Source: Methylosinus sporium (GTDB lineage: Bacteria > Pseudomonadota > Alphaproteobacteria > Rhizobiales > Beijerinckiaceae). From it: a DNA stretch of 64,000 nucleotides. The stretch's first letter is position 1. Every line of letters starts with the position of its first letter. The stretch lies in NCBI RefSeq assembly GCF_003113265.1, contig NZ_PUIV01000003.1:124001-188000 (forward strand). The letters are read 5' to 3'. Made by a program: the position numbers and the translations under genes. The notes under the pieces were generated by a model. It saw nothing but the letters and a program-made list of their open reading frames with translations. It was not told the origin of the DNA and made no database searches. Of the stretch, positions 35,174 to 43,932 are shown one piece after another.

Positions 35174-35365
35174 TTACTGGCCGAGCCGCAGCAACATGCC
35201 CACGGCGAGTCGCAGCCCCTGATCCACGACGACGAAGAAAATGCTCGCGGCCAGCACCATGAGGACCACGAGGCCGGAGGTGATCAAGGTCTCGCGGCGG
35301 GTCGGCCACACGACCTTGCTCGCTTCCGAGCGCACTTCTTGCAGGAACTGAAACGGATTGGCCAT
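35174..35365 (-). CDS. secE: Preprotein translocase subunit SecE
   Basis: A 63-residue single-span SecE, the short alphaproteobacterial form. The amphipathic helix NPFQFLQEVRSEASKVVWPTRRETL with the conserved W-P-T-R is followed by the membrane helix SGLVVLMVLAASIFFVVVDQGLRL. It starts the secE-nusG-rplK-rplA set. The usual upstream tuf and tRNA-Trp are absent from this window. Confidence 0.97.
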   Translation of the reverse strand: MANPFQFLQEVRSEASKVVWPTRRETLITSGLVVLMVLAASIFFVVVDQGLRLAVGMLLRLGQ

Positions 35366-35568
35366 TCTTCACCGAGCCGAGATGTTTCACCGAGCCGAGG
35401 ATCGCAGCCCCGAAACTCGTCGAGACGCGCCACAAAACAGTCGCGGCGCGGGGCCACAGGCCGCGCGCCACGTATGAGGTGCTTATAATCGAGTCCGACG
35501 ACGCCGCCAAGCGGAAATTCGAGAGCGGGATTAAGCCTCGAGGCTCGGGCCGACGTCAGGGCTTTTGC

Positions 35569-35802
35569 TCAGCGCGCCGCTCCCCCGGCCGCCGCCCCGC
35601 CATTATGCTTGGCGAACCAGGCGCGCGCCTCGTCGCGCGTGCGCTCCAGCTCGCGCAGAGCGCCGTCCAGCTTCGCCTCGTAATCGGCAAAGCTCTCGCT
35701 CGGATCGAAGACATCCGCCGCCAGCGAATAAGGGGTTGCGATCTTGAGCTCGGCGCGCAGGCCTTCCTCGGTCTCCACCGCCGCAAAATAGAATTTCGCC
35801 AT
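35569..35802 (-). CDS. Hypothetical protein, 77 aa
   Basis: A small soluble protein: MAKFYFAAVETEEGLRAELKIATPYSLAADVFDPSESFADYEAKLDGALRELERTRDEARAWFAKHNGGAAAGGAAR. The N-terminal half looks like beta strands and the C-terminal half like a charged helix. It follows rsmA by 33 bases on the same strand, so it may be the last gene of the pdxA-rsmA unit. No family recognised. Confidence 0.6.
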   Translation of the reverse strand: MAKFYFAAVETEEGLRAELKIATPYSLAADVFDPSESFADYEAKLDGALRELERTRDEARAWFAKHNGGAAAGGAAR

Positions 35803-35835
35803 TACTGCCGCTCCTCGAAGATAGGCGCCGCAGAG

Positions 35836-36699
35836 TCAAGATAGGACAGCCAGAGCTTGCGCCAATGCGACGAATCCGCCGATGTCGATCTCCTCGGCGC
35901 GGCGCGTCTCCTCTATGCCCGCGCGGGCCAACAGAGCGGGGACATCCAGGCCCGGCTTCGGCAGGGATTTCAGGCTCTGGCGCAGCATTTTGCGCCTCTG
36001 GCCGAAGGCGGCGCGCGTCACCTGCGATAAAAGCTTCGGGTCGCAAGGCAGCGGCGAGGCGTTGGGAATGAGCTCCACCACGGACGACGTCACCTTGGGC
36101 GGCGGCGTAAAGGCCGAGGGCGAGAGGTCGAACAAAATGCGCGAGCGCGTCCGCCATCCGCAGAGCACGGCGAGACGGCCATAATCGGCGCGCTGCGCCG
36201 GCGTCGCGACGATGCGCTCGGCGACCTCGCGCTGGAACATCAGCACATAGCGGTCGAAGACCGAGGGCCAAGGCTCGGCCTCGATCCAGCGCGCCAGCAG
36301 CTCGGTGGCGATATTATAGGGAAGATTGGCGCAAATTCGCGCCGGCCCGCCGAGCCCATGTAGCCGCGCCAGCTCCGCCGGATCGAGCGCCAGCGCATCG
36401 CCCTCGACGATGACGAGCCGACCCGGATAGCGCGCCTCGATCTCGCGCAGCGCCGGAATGCAGCGCGAATCGCGCTCCACGGCGATGACGCGCCCCGCCC
36501 CCTCGGCGAGCAGCGCACGGGTGAGGCCGCCCGGCCCTGGCCCGATCTCGATGACCGTGGCGCCTTCGAGCGGCCCGGCGGCGCGGGCGATGCGGGCGGT
36601 GAGGTTGAGGTCGAAAAGAAAATTCTGGCCGAGCGCCTTGCTGGCCATGAGTCCATGGCGCGCGACCACCTCGCGCAATGGCGGCAGATCGTCGATCAT
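35836..36699 (-). CDS. rsmA: 16S rRNA dimethyladenosine transferase RsmA/KsgA
   Basis: Dimethylates the two adjacent adenines near the 3' end of 16S rRNA. The 287 residues include [11 protein letters not shown] at the start, SAM motif [15 protein letters not shown] (about 52-65), the acidic residue in VERDSRCIP, catalytic NLPYN (about 125) and the C-terminal domain with [15 protein letters not shown]. The start overlaps the pdxA stop (ATGA). pdxA-rsmA is a widespread proteobacterial pair. Confidence 0.97.
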   Translation of the reverse strand: MIDDLPPLREVVARHGLMASKALGQNFLFDLNLTARIARAAGPLEGATVIEIGPGPGGLTRALLAEGAGRVIAVERDSRCIPALREIEARYPGRLVIVEGDALALDPAELARLHGLGGPARICANLPYNIATELLARWIEAEPWPSVFDRYVLMFQREVAERIVATPAQRADYGRLAVLCGWRTRSRILFDLSPSAFTPPPKVTSSVVELIPNASPLPCDPKLLSQVTRAAFGQRRKMLRQSLKSLPKPGLDVPALLARAGIEETRRAEEIDIGGFVALAQALAVLS

Positions 36700-37697
36700 C
36701 GCGCCGTCATGCGGTCGGCGAGGCGGATCGCCTCTATGAGGCTCGTCGCCTCGGCGATTCCCTTGCCCGCGATGTCGAAAGCCGTGCCATGGTCCGGCGA
36801 TGTGCGCACAAAGGGCAAGCCCAGAGTGACATTGACGCCGCGATCGAAGGCCAGCGTCTTTATGGGGATCAGCGCCTGATCATGCGTCGGGCAGATGGCG
36901 ACGTCATAGCGCGCGCGGGCGGCGGCGTGGAACATCGTATCGGCCGGATGCGGACCAGAGGCGTCTATCCCGCGCGCGCGCAGCTCGACGATGGCGGGGG
37001 CGATCACGTCGATCTCCTCGCGGCCCATGGCGCCGCTCTCGCCGGCATGCGGATTGAGGCCGGCGAAAGCGACGCGTGGCGAAGCGAGGCCGAAACGGGC
37101 AGAAAGATCGGCGGCGACGATCACGCCCGTCTCCACCAGCAGCTCGCGGGTGAGAAGGCGCGGAACCTCGGCGAGCGCGACATGGATCGTCGCCGGAACG
37201 ACGGCGAGCTCTTCCGAATAGAGCATCATCACCGGGCGGAAGGGGCGGCCGAAGCGCCGCTCCGCCAGCGCCGCGAGAAACTCCGTATGGCCCGGATGCG
37301 CGAAACCGGCGGCGTAGAGCACATTTTTGGCGATCGGATTGGTGACGAGAGCACGCGCTTTTCCCTCCGCGACCAGCTCGACCGCGCGCTCGATGGAGAA
37401 GATCGTCGCCGCGGCGTCGGCGGGCTCGGGAGCGCCGGGAGCGCCCTGAACTGAAAGACCGAGCGGGACGACCGGCAGAGCCGTATCGAAAACCGCCGCC
37501 ACCCCCTCCGGCGCGACCTCGCGCAGCGCAATCTCGAGCCCGAGCGCCGCCGCCGTCCGCGCGAGCTGCGCCGGATCGGCGAGCGCGAAGAAGGGCGGCA
37601 GAGCCCGCGCCTTGCGCGCGGCATAGGCCTTCAGCGTCAGCTCCGGGCCGATGCCGGAAGGGTCGCCCTGGGTGAGAGCGAGAGGAAGCGTGGTCAC
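36696..37697 (-). CDS. pdxA: 4-hydroxythreonine-4-phosphate dehydrogenase
   Basis: Oxidises 4-phosphohydroxy-threonine in DXP-dependent pyridoxal phosphate synthesis. The 333 residues open [21 protein letters not shown]; metal-binding histidines are in [28 protein letters not shown] and [14 protein letters not shown]. The last motif and [21 protein letters not shown] are family signatures. Translationally coupled to rsmA. Confidence 0.97.
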   Translation of the reverse strand: MTTLPLALTQGDPSGIGPELTLKAYAARKARALPPFFALADPAQLARTAAALGLEIALREVAPEGVAAVFDTALPVVPLGLSVQGAPGAPEPADAAATIFSIERAVELVAEGKARALVTNPIAKNVLYAAGFAHPGHTEFLAALAERRFGRPFRPVMMLYSEELAVVPATIHVALAEVPRLLTRELLVETGVIVAADLSARFGLASPRVAFAGLNPHAGESGAMGREEIDVIAPAIVELRARGIDASGPHPADTMFHAAARARYDVAICPTHDQALIPIKTLAFDRGVNVTLGLPFVRTSPDHGTAFDIAGKGIAEATSLIEAIRLADRMTAR

Positions 37698-37725
37698 TTA
37701 ATCGTCCTTCCAGGAAGAAGACTGG

Positions 37726-38034
37726 TCATTCGCGAGGAAGATCGGCGCCCGCGATCTTGCGCCGACCGTGGATGATCCTGAGAACGATCGCAGACTCCTC
37801 GCCCTCGCGATATCGATAGATCAGAACGAAGGGCGAAACGATTGCGATCCGAACGCCTTCTCCGAGCGCCACGCGCGGACTGCCGCTCTCGGGATGATCC
37901 GCGATGCGGCGATAGAGCCGCTCGAAGAGACCTTGATACTTCCGCGCCGTCGCGAGCCCTGCGACACGGGCGAGCTGGGATAGGATTCGTTCCAGATCGG
38001 CATGCGCCTTTCGGGAAAACAGCAGGCGCGCCAT
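37726..38034 (-). CDS. ParE/RelE-superfamily toxin
   Basis: A 102-residue toxin: LLFSRKAHADLERILSQLARVAGLATARKYQGLFERLYRRIADHPESGSPRVALGEGVRIAIVSPFVLIYRYREGEESAIVLRIIHGRRKI. The order (F-S-x-x-A-x-x-D-L, Y-R-Y, R-I-I-H-G-R-R) is that of ParE proteins, many of which poison DNA gyrase. The ATG follows the antitoxin stop directly, with no gap. Activity is inferred from family. Confidence 0.9.
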   Translation of the reverse strand: MARLLFSRKAHADLERILSQLARVAGLATARKYQGLFERLYRRIADHPESGSPRVALGEGVRIAIVSPFVLIYRYREGEESAIVLRIIHGRRKIAGADLPRE

Positions 38035-38307
38035 TCAGCGCGTCTTGGCTCGAGTTTCGGCGCCGAGCAATGCGTCGATCCGGCGCGCGTGCTCGTCCAG
38101 AGAAATGGTCTGGCCTGCGGCGACCTCGGCAAGGGCCTCGTCGACGAGCGGCTTCGCCCAGGCCAGATCGTCGTTCTCGATCAATTCGGACTCGGCGATG
38201 CGCTCGTCGAGCAGCTGCCGGACGGCCTCCTCGATCGAGCCGTAATCTCCGCGGCTCACATGCGCCTCGAGCCAGGCGCGCTGATCATTCGTCAGTGTGA
38301 TCGTCAT
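38035..38307 (-). CDS. ParD-like antitoxin
   Basis: A 90-residue antitoxin with a ribbon-helix-helix-like start, MTITLTNDQRAWLEAHVSRGDYGSIEEAVRQLLDERIAE, and a C-terminal toxin-binding part with the DEHARRIDALL tail. First gene of the pair, so it likely represses its own promoter. A dispersed-repeat copy lies just upstream at about 38355-38413. Confidence 0.88.
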   Translation of the reverse strand: MTITLTNDQRAWLEAHVSRGDYGSIEEAVRQLLDERIAESELIENDDLAWAKPLVDEALAEVAAGQTISLDEHARRIDALLGAETRAKTR

Positions 38308-38354
38308 GACTGCCTCATATCACAGCGTCGCGCGGGGCCAAGGCCGCTCGCTAC

Positions 38355-38413
38355 GATCTTTTGCTTCGAACGTTTCCAACGCCGAACCGGCTTCCACTTC
38401 GGCTGGAAACGCA
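38355..38413. repeat. Dispersed repeat R1, copy 1 (minus orientation)
   Basis: On the minus strand it carries the core TTTCCAGCCGAAGTGG, then GCCGGTTCGGCGTTGGAAACG, then TTCGAAGC. The same layout recurs at about 44517-44625 and 45650-45715, so this is one of three copies of an intergenic repeat. Translated, all copies read (R)FQPxxxPVxRxxR, which explains spurious small frames here. Confidence 0.75.
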
Positions 38414-38419
38414 CTAGCC

Positions 38420-39817
38420 TCACTCGCTCCCCGGCGGGCGATAGGTCAATATATCGTCCGCCTTCAGCCAGCCTTGCGTGCCTTCCTTGAACTGCGCCTG
38501 GGCGCGCGTCGCCTGGGTGCGCGCCTCGACATATTTGCCGGCGACGAAGAGGCCCTCGGCCGCCGCGAGCTGCGCCTTGGCGTTCTCGCCCTTGCGGAAA
38601 TAGGCCATGGACAGAAACTCCCAAGCGTCGGCGCTATCCTCGTCGCGCTGCGTCGCGTTGGCGAGCACGCTCACCGCCTCGTTCAGCAGCTTGGGATCGT
38701 CGGCCGAGACCAGCGCATGGCCGAGCAGCACGCGGATCGGCGTCGCGCCCGGCCCGGCGATGGCGGCCGCCTTGCGCAAAGGCGCGATGGCCTGATTGGC
38801 GCGGCCGGCCTCGAGCAAAATCTGCCCCTTCAGCTCCCAGAAGTAAGGGTTCTTCGGATCGGCCGCGACCAGGGCGTCGGCGCCGCGCAGCGCATCCTCC
38901 AGCCGGCCGAAGCGATTATCGGCGATGACGCGGGCGTAGCGCGCCGGCAGCGATAGATCGGAGATGGGATAGCGCCGCGCCACCTCGCCGGAATTGCCCA
39001 TGAAGCCCACGAGCTTGGCGCGCATCAGATCGTGACGGGCCTGCAGCGCCGGCGAATCCGGGACATCGAAATAGGGCGACTGCTTGGCCGCCTGATCGAG
39101 ATTGGAGATGCGCTCGTTGGGCAGCGGATGCGATTGCAGATAGGGGTCGATCGCCGTCGTCTTGAACAAGGATTCGCCGGCGAAGCGGTTGAACACTTCC
39201 AGCATTCCTTTGGCCGACTGGCGCGTCGCAGTGAGGAAGCGCACCGCCATGCGGTCGGCGGCCTGCTCCTCGCCGCGCTGATAGGCGAGGAGCGAGCGCT
39301 TCACCGCCTCTTGCGGGCCGAGCAATATTCCGACGGCGCCGGCCGAATCCATGCCCACCTGCCCGTCGCGGCGGTTGAAGGCGCCGCGCGCCGCGACCAT
39401 GGCGCCGGCGCTGGCCAGCATTCCGGCGACGGAGAGGATGGTCGCCTTGGCGAGCTCCTGGCGCCCGCGCGCCAAATGGCCGCCGGCGATATGGCCGGTC
39501 TCATGCGCGAGCACGCCGATGATCTCATTGGGCGTCTTCGCCTCCATCAGCGCGCCGGTGTTGACGAAGATTTTCTGCCCGTCGGCGACGAAGGCGTTGA
39601 AGGAGCGATCGCCGACCAGAATGATCTTGGCCGCCTCGCTGTGAATGCCCGCCGCCTTCAGCACGGGCGCGGTGTAGTCCCGCAACAATTGCTCGATCTC
39701 CGCGTCGCGGATGATCGATACGCGCGGACCATCGTCCTCGGCGCGGGCCGGCGCGCCGAGAGCGAAGATCAAGACGCAGGTGAGAAGCGTCCGCCGCCTG
39801 CCGCTTTTGCGATCCAT
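38420..39817 (-). CDS. M48-family peptidase with TPR-like C-terminus (BepA-like)
   Basis: A 465-residue exported zinc peptidase from ATG 39817 with signal RRRTLLTCVLIFALGAPARAED; the upstream extension is rejected because it runs over recF regulatory sequence. HETGH in GVLAHETGHIAGGHLARG (about residue 115) binds zinc, with the third ligand likely the glutamate of GEEQAAD. A helical repeat region from about 290 (ARYARVIADNRFGRLEDALRGADALV) resembles the TPR tail of BepA/YfgC, a periplasmic quality-control protease for outer-membrane proteins. That role is inferred from architecture. Confidence 0.93.
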   Translation of the reverse strand: MDRKSGRRRTLLTCVLIFALGAPARAEDDGPRVSIIRDAEIEQLLRDYTAPVLKAAGIHSEAAKIILVGDRSFNAFVADGQKIFVNTGALMEAKTPNEIIGVLAHETGHIAGGHLARGRQELAKATILSVAGMLASAGAMVAARGAFNRRDGQVGMDSAGAVGILLGPQEAVKRSLLAYQRGEEQAADRMAVRFLTATRQSAKGMLEVFNRFAGESLFKTTAIDPYLQSHPLPNERISNLDQAAKQSPYFDVPDSPALQARHDLMRAKLVGFMGNSGEVARRYPISDLSLPARYARVIADNRFGRLEDALRGADALVAADPKNPYFWELKGQILLEAGRANQAIAPLRKAAAIAGPGATPIRVLLGHALVSADDPKLLNEAVSVLANATQRDEDSADAWEFLSMAYFRKGENAKAQLAAAEGLFVAGKYVEARTQATRAQAQFKEGTQGWLKADDILTYRPPGSE

Positions 39818-39968
39818 GCGGTGGAGAGTGGCGTAAGCCAGGACGGAAAGCAAACCCGGCTCGGCCGCGGCGGCGGAGTTGGCGGGATTGGCGGAGGACA
39901 CATGCGCCACGACGACGATGCGGCCTCGGCGCTGGCCCTCGGCGCCCGGCCGTGGCAAAGCGTGCGGC

Positions 39969-41129
39969 ATGACGCCGAGCGACACACCCATTCTCGCCCC
40001 CATGGCGCGGCGGCTGCAGCTCGCCGATTTTCGCTCCTATGCCGCGCTCGATTGCATGATCGAGGCGCCGCTGGTCGCGCTCACCGGCGAGAACGGCGCC
40101 GGCAAGACCAATATTCTCGAGGCGCTGTCGCTGTTCTCGGCGGGGCGGGGGCTGCGCGGCGCCGAATTCGCCGATTGCGCGCGCCGCCAGGGCGCGGGCG
40201 GCTTCGCCGTCTCGATCGAGCTTTCCGCCGACGGCGTCGCCACGCAGCTCGGCCATGGGCTGGAGCCGGCGAGCGGCGAGCAGAGCGCGGCGCGCCGCTT
40301 CCGCATCGATCGCGCGCCCGCTTCCTCGGCCCGCGCATTCGCCGATCATCTGCGCCCGCTCTGGCTGACGCCGGCGATGGACGGGCTGTTCGCCGGCCCG
40401 GCGGGCGATCGGCGGCGATTTCTCGATCGGCTCGTGCTGAGCGTCGACGCCGAGCATGGAGTCCGCGCGGCGAAGCTCGAGCGCGCCCTGCGCAATCGCA
40501 ATCGGCTGCTCGCCGAGGAGACCGCCGACGCCCGCTGGTTGGACGCGGCCGAGCGGGAGATCGCCGCGCTCGGCGTCGCCGTGGCCGCGGCGCGGGTTGA
40601 AACCGTGATGCGGCTGCGCGCGCTCATCGCCGGCGAGCGCGACGACAGCTCGCCCTTTCCCTTCGCCGAGGTCGCGATCGAGGGGGAGCTCGAGCGAATG
40701 CTCGGCGAGGAGCCGGCGCTGCGCGTCGAGGATCGCTATCGCGCGCGGCTCGCCGCTGCGCGCCGCCGCGACGCCGCGGCCGGCCGCACGCTGGAGGGAC
40801 CGCAGGCGAGCGATCTTCGCGTGCGCCACGGCCCCAAGGACGAGGCGGCGCGCGCCTGCTCCACCGGCGAGCAGAAGGCGCTGCTGACCGGCCTCGTGCT
40901 CGCCCACGCCCGTCTGGTGCGGGCGACGACCGGGCGCGCGCCGCTGCTGCTGCTGGACGAGGTCGCGGCCCATTTCGATCCGTTGCGGCGCGCGGCGCTC
41001 TTCGCCGAGCTCTCGCGCATCGGCGGACAGGTGTGGATGACGGGCGCCGATCCCGAAGCCTTCGCCGCGCTCGGCGGAAATGCGCAGCTTTTGCGCGTCT
41101 TTCCGGGCCGCGTCGAGCGCGCGCTGTGA
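39969..41129 (+). CDS. recF: DNA replication and repair protein RecF
   Basis: ATPase that loads RecA at gaps with RecO and RecR. About 386 residues from ATG 39969, or 375 if the ATG at 40002 (MARRLQLADFRSYAALD) is used. Walker A GENGAGKTN (about 46-54), SMC-type signature STGEQKALLTGLVLAHA, Walker B LLLLDEVAAHFD, with LRPLWLTPAMDGLFAGPAGDRRRFLDRLV typical of RecF. It is not beside dnaN here. Divergent from the peptidase gene. Confidence 0.95.
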   Translation: MTPSDTPILAPMARRLQLADFRSYAALDCMIEAPLVALTGENGAGKTNILEALSLFSAGRGLRGAEFADCARRQGAGGFAVSIELSADGVATQLGHGLEPASGEQSAARRFRIDRAPASSARAFADHLRPLWLTPAMDGLFAGPAGDRRRFLDRLVLSVDAEHGVRAAKLERALRNRNRLLAEETADARWLDAAEREIAALGVAVAAARVETVMRLRALIAGERDDSSPFPFAEVAIEGELERMLGEEPALRVEDRYRARLAAARRRDAAAGRTLEGPQASDLRVRHGPKDEAARACSTGEQKALLTGLVLAHARLVRATTGRAPLLLLDEVAAHFDPLRRAALFAELSRIGGQVWMTGADPEAFAALGGNAQLLRVFPGRVERAL

Positions 41130-41169
41130 GTTGCGCCGCGAGGTCCTAAAAAAGGCCGCATTCCTGGCC

Positions 41170-42339
41170 ATGAACGAGCGCGCCCGGCCCGCCTTCGCGC
41201 GGGACGACGAAACCGCCGAACGATCGAAGAAGCGAATGCGCGAGCCGAACGAAATCGATTTTTGGCGCGGCTTCGCTCTCGTCACAATATTCGTCAATCA
41301 CATTCCCGGGATTTTTTTCGAGCGCTTCACCTTCCGCAATGTGGCGATTTCCGATTCGGCGGAGCTGTTCGTCTTTCTCGCCGGCTTCGCGCTGCGCAAG
41401 CTCGTCGACGGACCGGCGAAGCCGCTCTCGGCGCGCTATCTGATCCTGCGGCTCGAGGGCCGCGCCTTCACCGTCTATCTGGCGCAACTCGTCATCGCGC
41501 AACTGGCCGTCGCGCTTCTCGCCGGCGCCTCGCTGCTGCTGGACGCGCCCTTTCTACTCGATTGGAACAACGCCTCCGCCATTTTCACCGATCCGGTGCG
41601 CGCCAATCTCGGCCTCGTGGCGCTCACTTTTCAGCTCGGCTATTTCGACATTCTTCCGCTCTATGTGGCGCTGATGCTGGCCTCGCCGCTGATCGCGCTC
41701 TGCTATCGCCATGCGCGGCCCGCGCTGCTGCCGGCCTCGCTCGCCATCTGGGCCTATGCTCTGACTTTCGGCGTGAATTTCCCGACATGGCCGACCGAGG
41801 GCTCCTGGTTCTTCGATCCGCTCGCCTGGCAGCTCGTCTTCGTGCTCGGCTTTCTGCTGGCCGGCGAAGACGGATTGGGCGGCCTCGCCCGCCGCCATCG
41901 AAAATGGCTCTGGCGGCTCGCTCTGCCCCTCGTATTGCTCGGCGCGGTCGCGGCCAAGACCGATTTCGACCCCTCCCCGATCGCTCTGCCGGAGCCCAAG
42001 CTCTTCTTCGTCTTCGACAAGACCTTTCTCTCGCCGGCGCGGCTGCTCTCCAATCTCGCGATCGTCGCGGTCTTCGCGGGCGCTTTCGGCGCGATCGCGG
42101 GGGCGCTGCCGCGCATCGCCGGCTTCCTGTCGCTGCTCGGCCGCAATTCGCTCCAGGTGTTCTGCGCCGGCTCACTGCTGAGCCTCGCCGGGCAGATCTT
42201 CCGCTTCGCCTATGGCGGAGATGTTGTAAGCGACGCTTTTATCGTTATGTTCGGCATCCTTACGATGGGAGCGGCCGCATGGGCTTCGGAATGGCGGGAC
42301 AGGCTGCGGACAAAATTGTCGCGGGCGCCTGCGGCTTAG
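41170..42339 (+). CDS. opgC: OpgC-family membrane acyltransferase
   Basis: A 389-residue integral membrane protein with about ten helices from ATG 41170; the frame upstream overlaps recF. The start EIDFWRGFALVTIFVNHIPGIFFERFTFRNVAISDSAELFVFLAGFAL is the OpgC domain, with the catalytic-type histidine in VNHIPG. OpgC proteins succinylate periplasmic glucans or similar polymers. The next gene begins inside its 3' end and encodes an SGNH hydrolase, which could act on the same acylated envelope polymer (inference). Confidence 0.88.
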   Translation: MNERARPAFARDDETAERSKKRMREPNEIDFWRGFALVTIFVNHIPGIFFERFTFRNVAISDSAELFVFLAGFALRKLVDGPAKPLSARYLILRLEGRAFTVYLAQLVIAQLAVALLAGASLLLDAPFLLDWNNASAIFTDPVRANLGLVALTFQLGYFDILPLYVALMLASPLIALCYRHARPALLPASLAIWAYALTFGVNFPTWPTEGSWFFDPLAWQLVFVLGFLLAGEDGLGGLARRHRKWLWRLALPLVLLGAVAAKTDFDPSPIALPEPKLFFVFDKTFLSPARLLSNLAIVAVFAGAFGAIAGALPRIAGFLSLLGRNSLQVFCAGSLLSLAGQIFRFAYGGDVVSDAFIVMFGILTMGAAAWASEWRDRLRTKLSRAPAA

Positions 42340-43091
42340 CGCTCGCGTTCGCCGTCGCGGCTCCGCTCGCACAGGAAGCCGCGCCGCCGACCGAGGCGCC
42401 GCCACTCAGCCCCGCCTGCGAGGCGCCGGCCGGCGACATCGCCGCGCCCGCCTCGCTGCCGCATTTCGCCAAAGCGCTGCGCGAGCGCAAATCGGCGCGC
42501 ATTCTCGCCATCGGCTCCTCTTCCACTTCGGGCGTCGGCGCCTCTTCCGACGCCAAGAGCTATCCGGCGCAGCTCGAGGCCATTCTCGAGGGCGCGATGA
42601 AAGGCGCCGATGTCGTCGTCGCCAATCGCGGCGTCTCGGGCGAGGTCGCCGCCGTCACCGCCGAGCGCATCAAGAGCGAGGTGGCGCGCGAGAAGCCAGA
42701 TATGCTGCTGTGGCAGCTCGGCACCAATGACGCGCTGGTGCGCGTCGCGCCGGAGGAGTTCGAGAACACGGTGCGCTCGACGATCCGCTGGCTGAAGGAG
42801 AACGAGATCGACGTCGTTCTCGTCGGCCTGCAATACAGCTCGCGCTTCTCGCGCGACGAGGAATATTTCGCGATACGCAATGTGCTGCAGCGCGTCGCCT
42901 CCACCGAGAATGTCGCCTATGTGCGCCGCTACGACGCCATGCGCTTCATCGCGCAGAACCACGCCAATCTGCAGATGATGGCGCGCGACAATTTCCACCT
43001 CAACGATCTCGGCTATCAATGCATGGCCGAGCATATCGCGCGGGCGGTGATCGTCGGCGCCTTCGCCAAGCGCCGCCCGAGCGGGAATTGA
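42279..43091 (+). CDS. Exported SGNH/GDSL-type esterase
   Basis: About 270 residues. An N-terminal hydrophobic signal (GFGMAGQAADKIVAGACGLALAFAVAAPLAQ) precedes ARILAIGSSSTSGVGASS, the block I serine motif. Asn and Gly of VVVANRGVSGEV, the block III asparagine in LLWQLGTNDA, and the C-terminal Asp-x-x-His in DNFHLNDLGY complete the SGNH catalytic set. The start overlaps the last 61 bases of opgC in another frame; an internal ATG at 42291 is an alternative. The role may be deacylation of an envelope glycan, but the substrate is unknown. Confidence 0.85.
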   Translation: MGFGMAGQAADKIVAGACGLALAFAVAAPLAQEAAPPTEAPPLSPACEAPAGDIAAPASLPHFAKALRERKSARILAIGSSSTSGVGASSDAKSYPAQLEAILEGAMKGADVVVANRGVSGEVAAVTAERIKSEVAREKPDMLLWQLGTNDALVRVAPEEFENTVRSTIRWLKENEIDVVLVGLQYSSRFSRDEEYFAIRNVLQRVASTENVAYVRRYDAMRFIAQNHANLQMMARDNFHLNDLGYQCMAEHIARAVIVGAFAKRRPSGN

Positions 43092-43404
43092 CGCTTCGTC
43101 GATGGAGAGCCCGTGTTTTGGCCGACACACTCGTTTTGCCGACAGGAGCCGAGGGAATGGATTTGAAAGCGTTCTTTTGTAAGCTCTTGGGCAGCGCGCG
43201 CTTCGAAGGCGAACGGCCTCGATGAGAATTCTATGGCGCGATTGGCCGCTGGGCTCTCGGACGTAGGATCGGGGCGAGGCGAGACACTCCGCTGACACGG
43301 ATAATCACGACAATCGGCGATCTTTGCTATCGACGCATAGTGGAGCATTTCGCGCAAACGCCGGCGCCCGGCGAAAGCCGCTGCGCCGACTTTGCGCCGA
43401 AGCC
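43092..43404. other. Intergenic region, nothing recognised
   Basis: About 310 bases between the esterase and a convergent hypothetical gene. Only a 22-codon frame (MDLKAFFCKLLGSARFEGERPR) with a GAGGG-like site was noticed. No hairpin terminator with a T-run was evident. Confidence 0.4.
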
Positions 43405-43932
43405 TCAGAGCCGCTTCAGCCCTTCCTCGAAGCTGATGGCCTCGAAGCGCTGATCATATTTGGCGGCGCCATCGGCGAGCGTGTCGATCTTTTCAGCCGT
43501 GTCGTATTTCTTCATCTTCGTCTTGTCGAGATAGAGAAGCTCGATCAGCTCATTGTAGACGGAGGTGTCGTCGATCGGCAGAACATTGAGCGGCACGCCG
43601 TCTATGCTGATCTCATAGCGCGAGGCGCGGTCGAGATCGGAGACATAGATGAAATATTTGCCTTCCGGCTTCGCGCTCGCGCCGAGCGCCGCGACGAGAG
43701 CGGGGAGCTCGCGGAAAGAAGCCAGCGATCCAGCGAGAAACGACAGCGCCGCCTCGCCTTCCTGCGCCGTGGCGTGAACGCCTTCCAATGCGAGCAGCGG
43801 ATCGAGCGAGACGGCGATCTCGCCGCGAAAGCCGAAACGGCCGGCGTGATGGGTCGCCCCCTTGTGGCTGGGCTTCAAGAGCCGGCCCTCGGCGTCGAGG
43901 CGCTGGAAGGCGGTCGTTTCGATAGACGTCAT
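43405..43932 (-). CDS. Hypothetical protein, 175 aa
   Basis: An unrecognised soluble protein: MTSIETTAFQRLDAEGRLLKPSHKGATHHAGRFGFRGEIAVSLDPLLALEGVHATAQEGEAALSFLAG..., ending DKTKMKKYDTAEKIDTLADGAAKYDQRFEAISFEEGLKRL. The composition is protein-like, with GKYFIYVSDLDRASRYEISIDGVPLNVLPIDDTSVYNELIELLYL as a likely alpha/beta core. There is no signal or membrane segment, and no strong ribosome site before the ATG at 43932. Confidence 0.6.
   Translation of the reverse strand: MTSIETTAFQRLDAEGRLLKPSHKGATHHAGRFGFRGEIAVSLDPLLALEGVHATAQEGEAALSFLAGSLASFRELPALVAALGASAKPEGKYFIYVSDLDRASRYEISIDGVPLNVLPIDDTSVYNELIELLYLDKTKMKKYDTAEKIDTLADGAAKYDQRFEAISFEEGLKRL

Noticed and set aside
35366-35568. Expected tRNA-Trp (and tuf) upstream of secE
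   Set aside because: No cloverleaf-like sequence or T-loop GTTCGA pattern in this interval; direct repeats of TTCACCGAGCCGAG only.
43159-43227. A 22-codon frame as a leader peptide
   Set aside because: No runs of one amino acid, no attenuator hairpin and no downstream gene on that strand.
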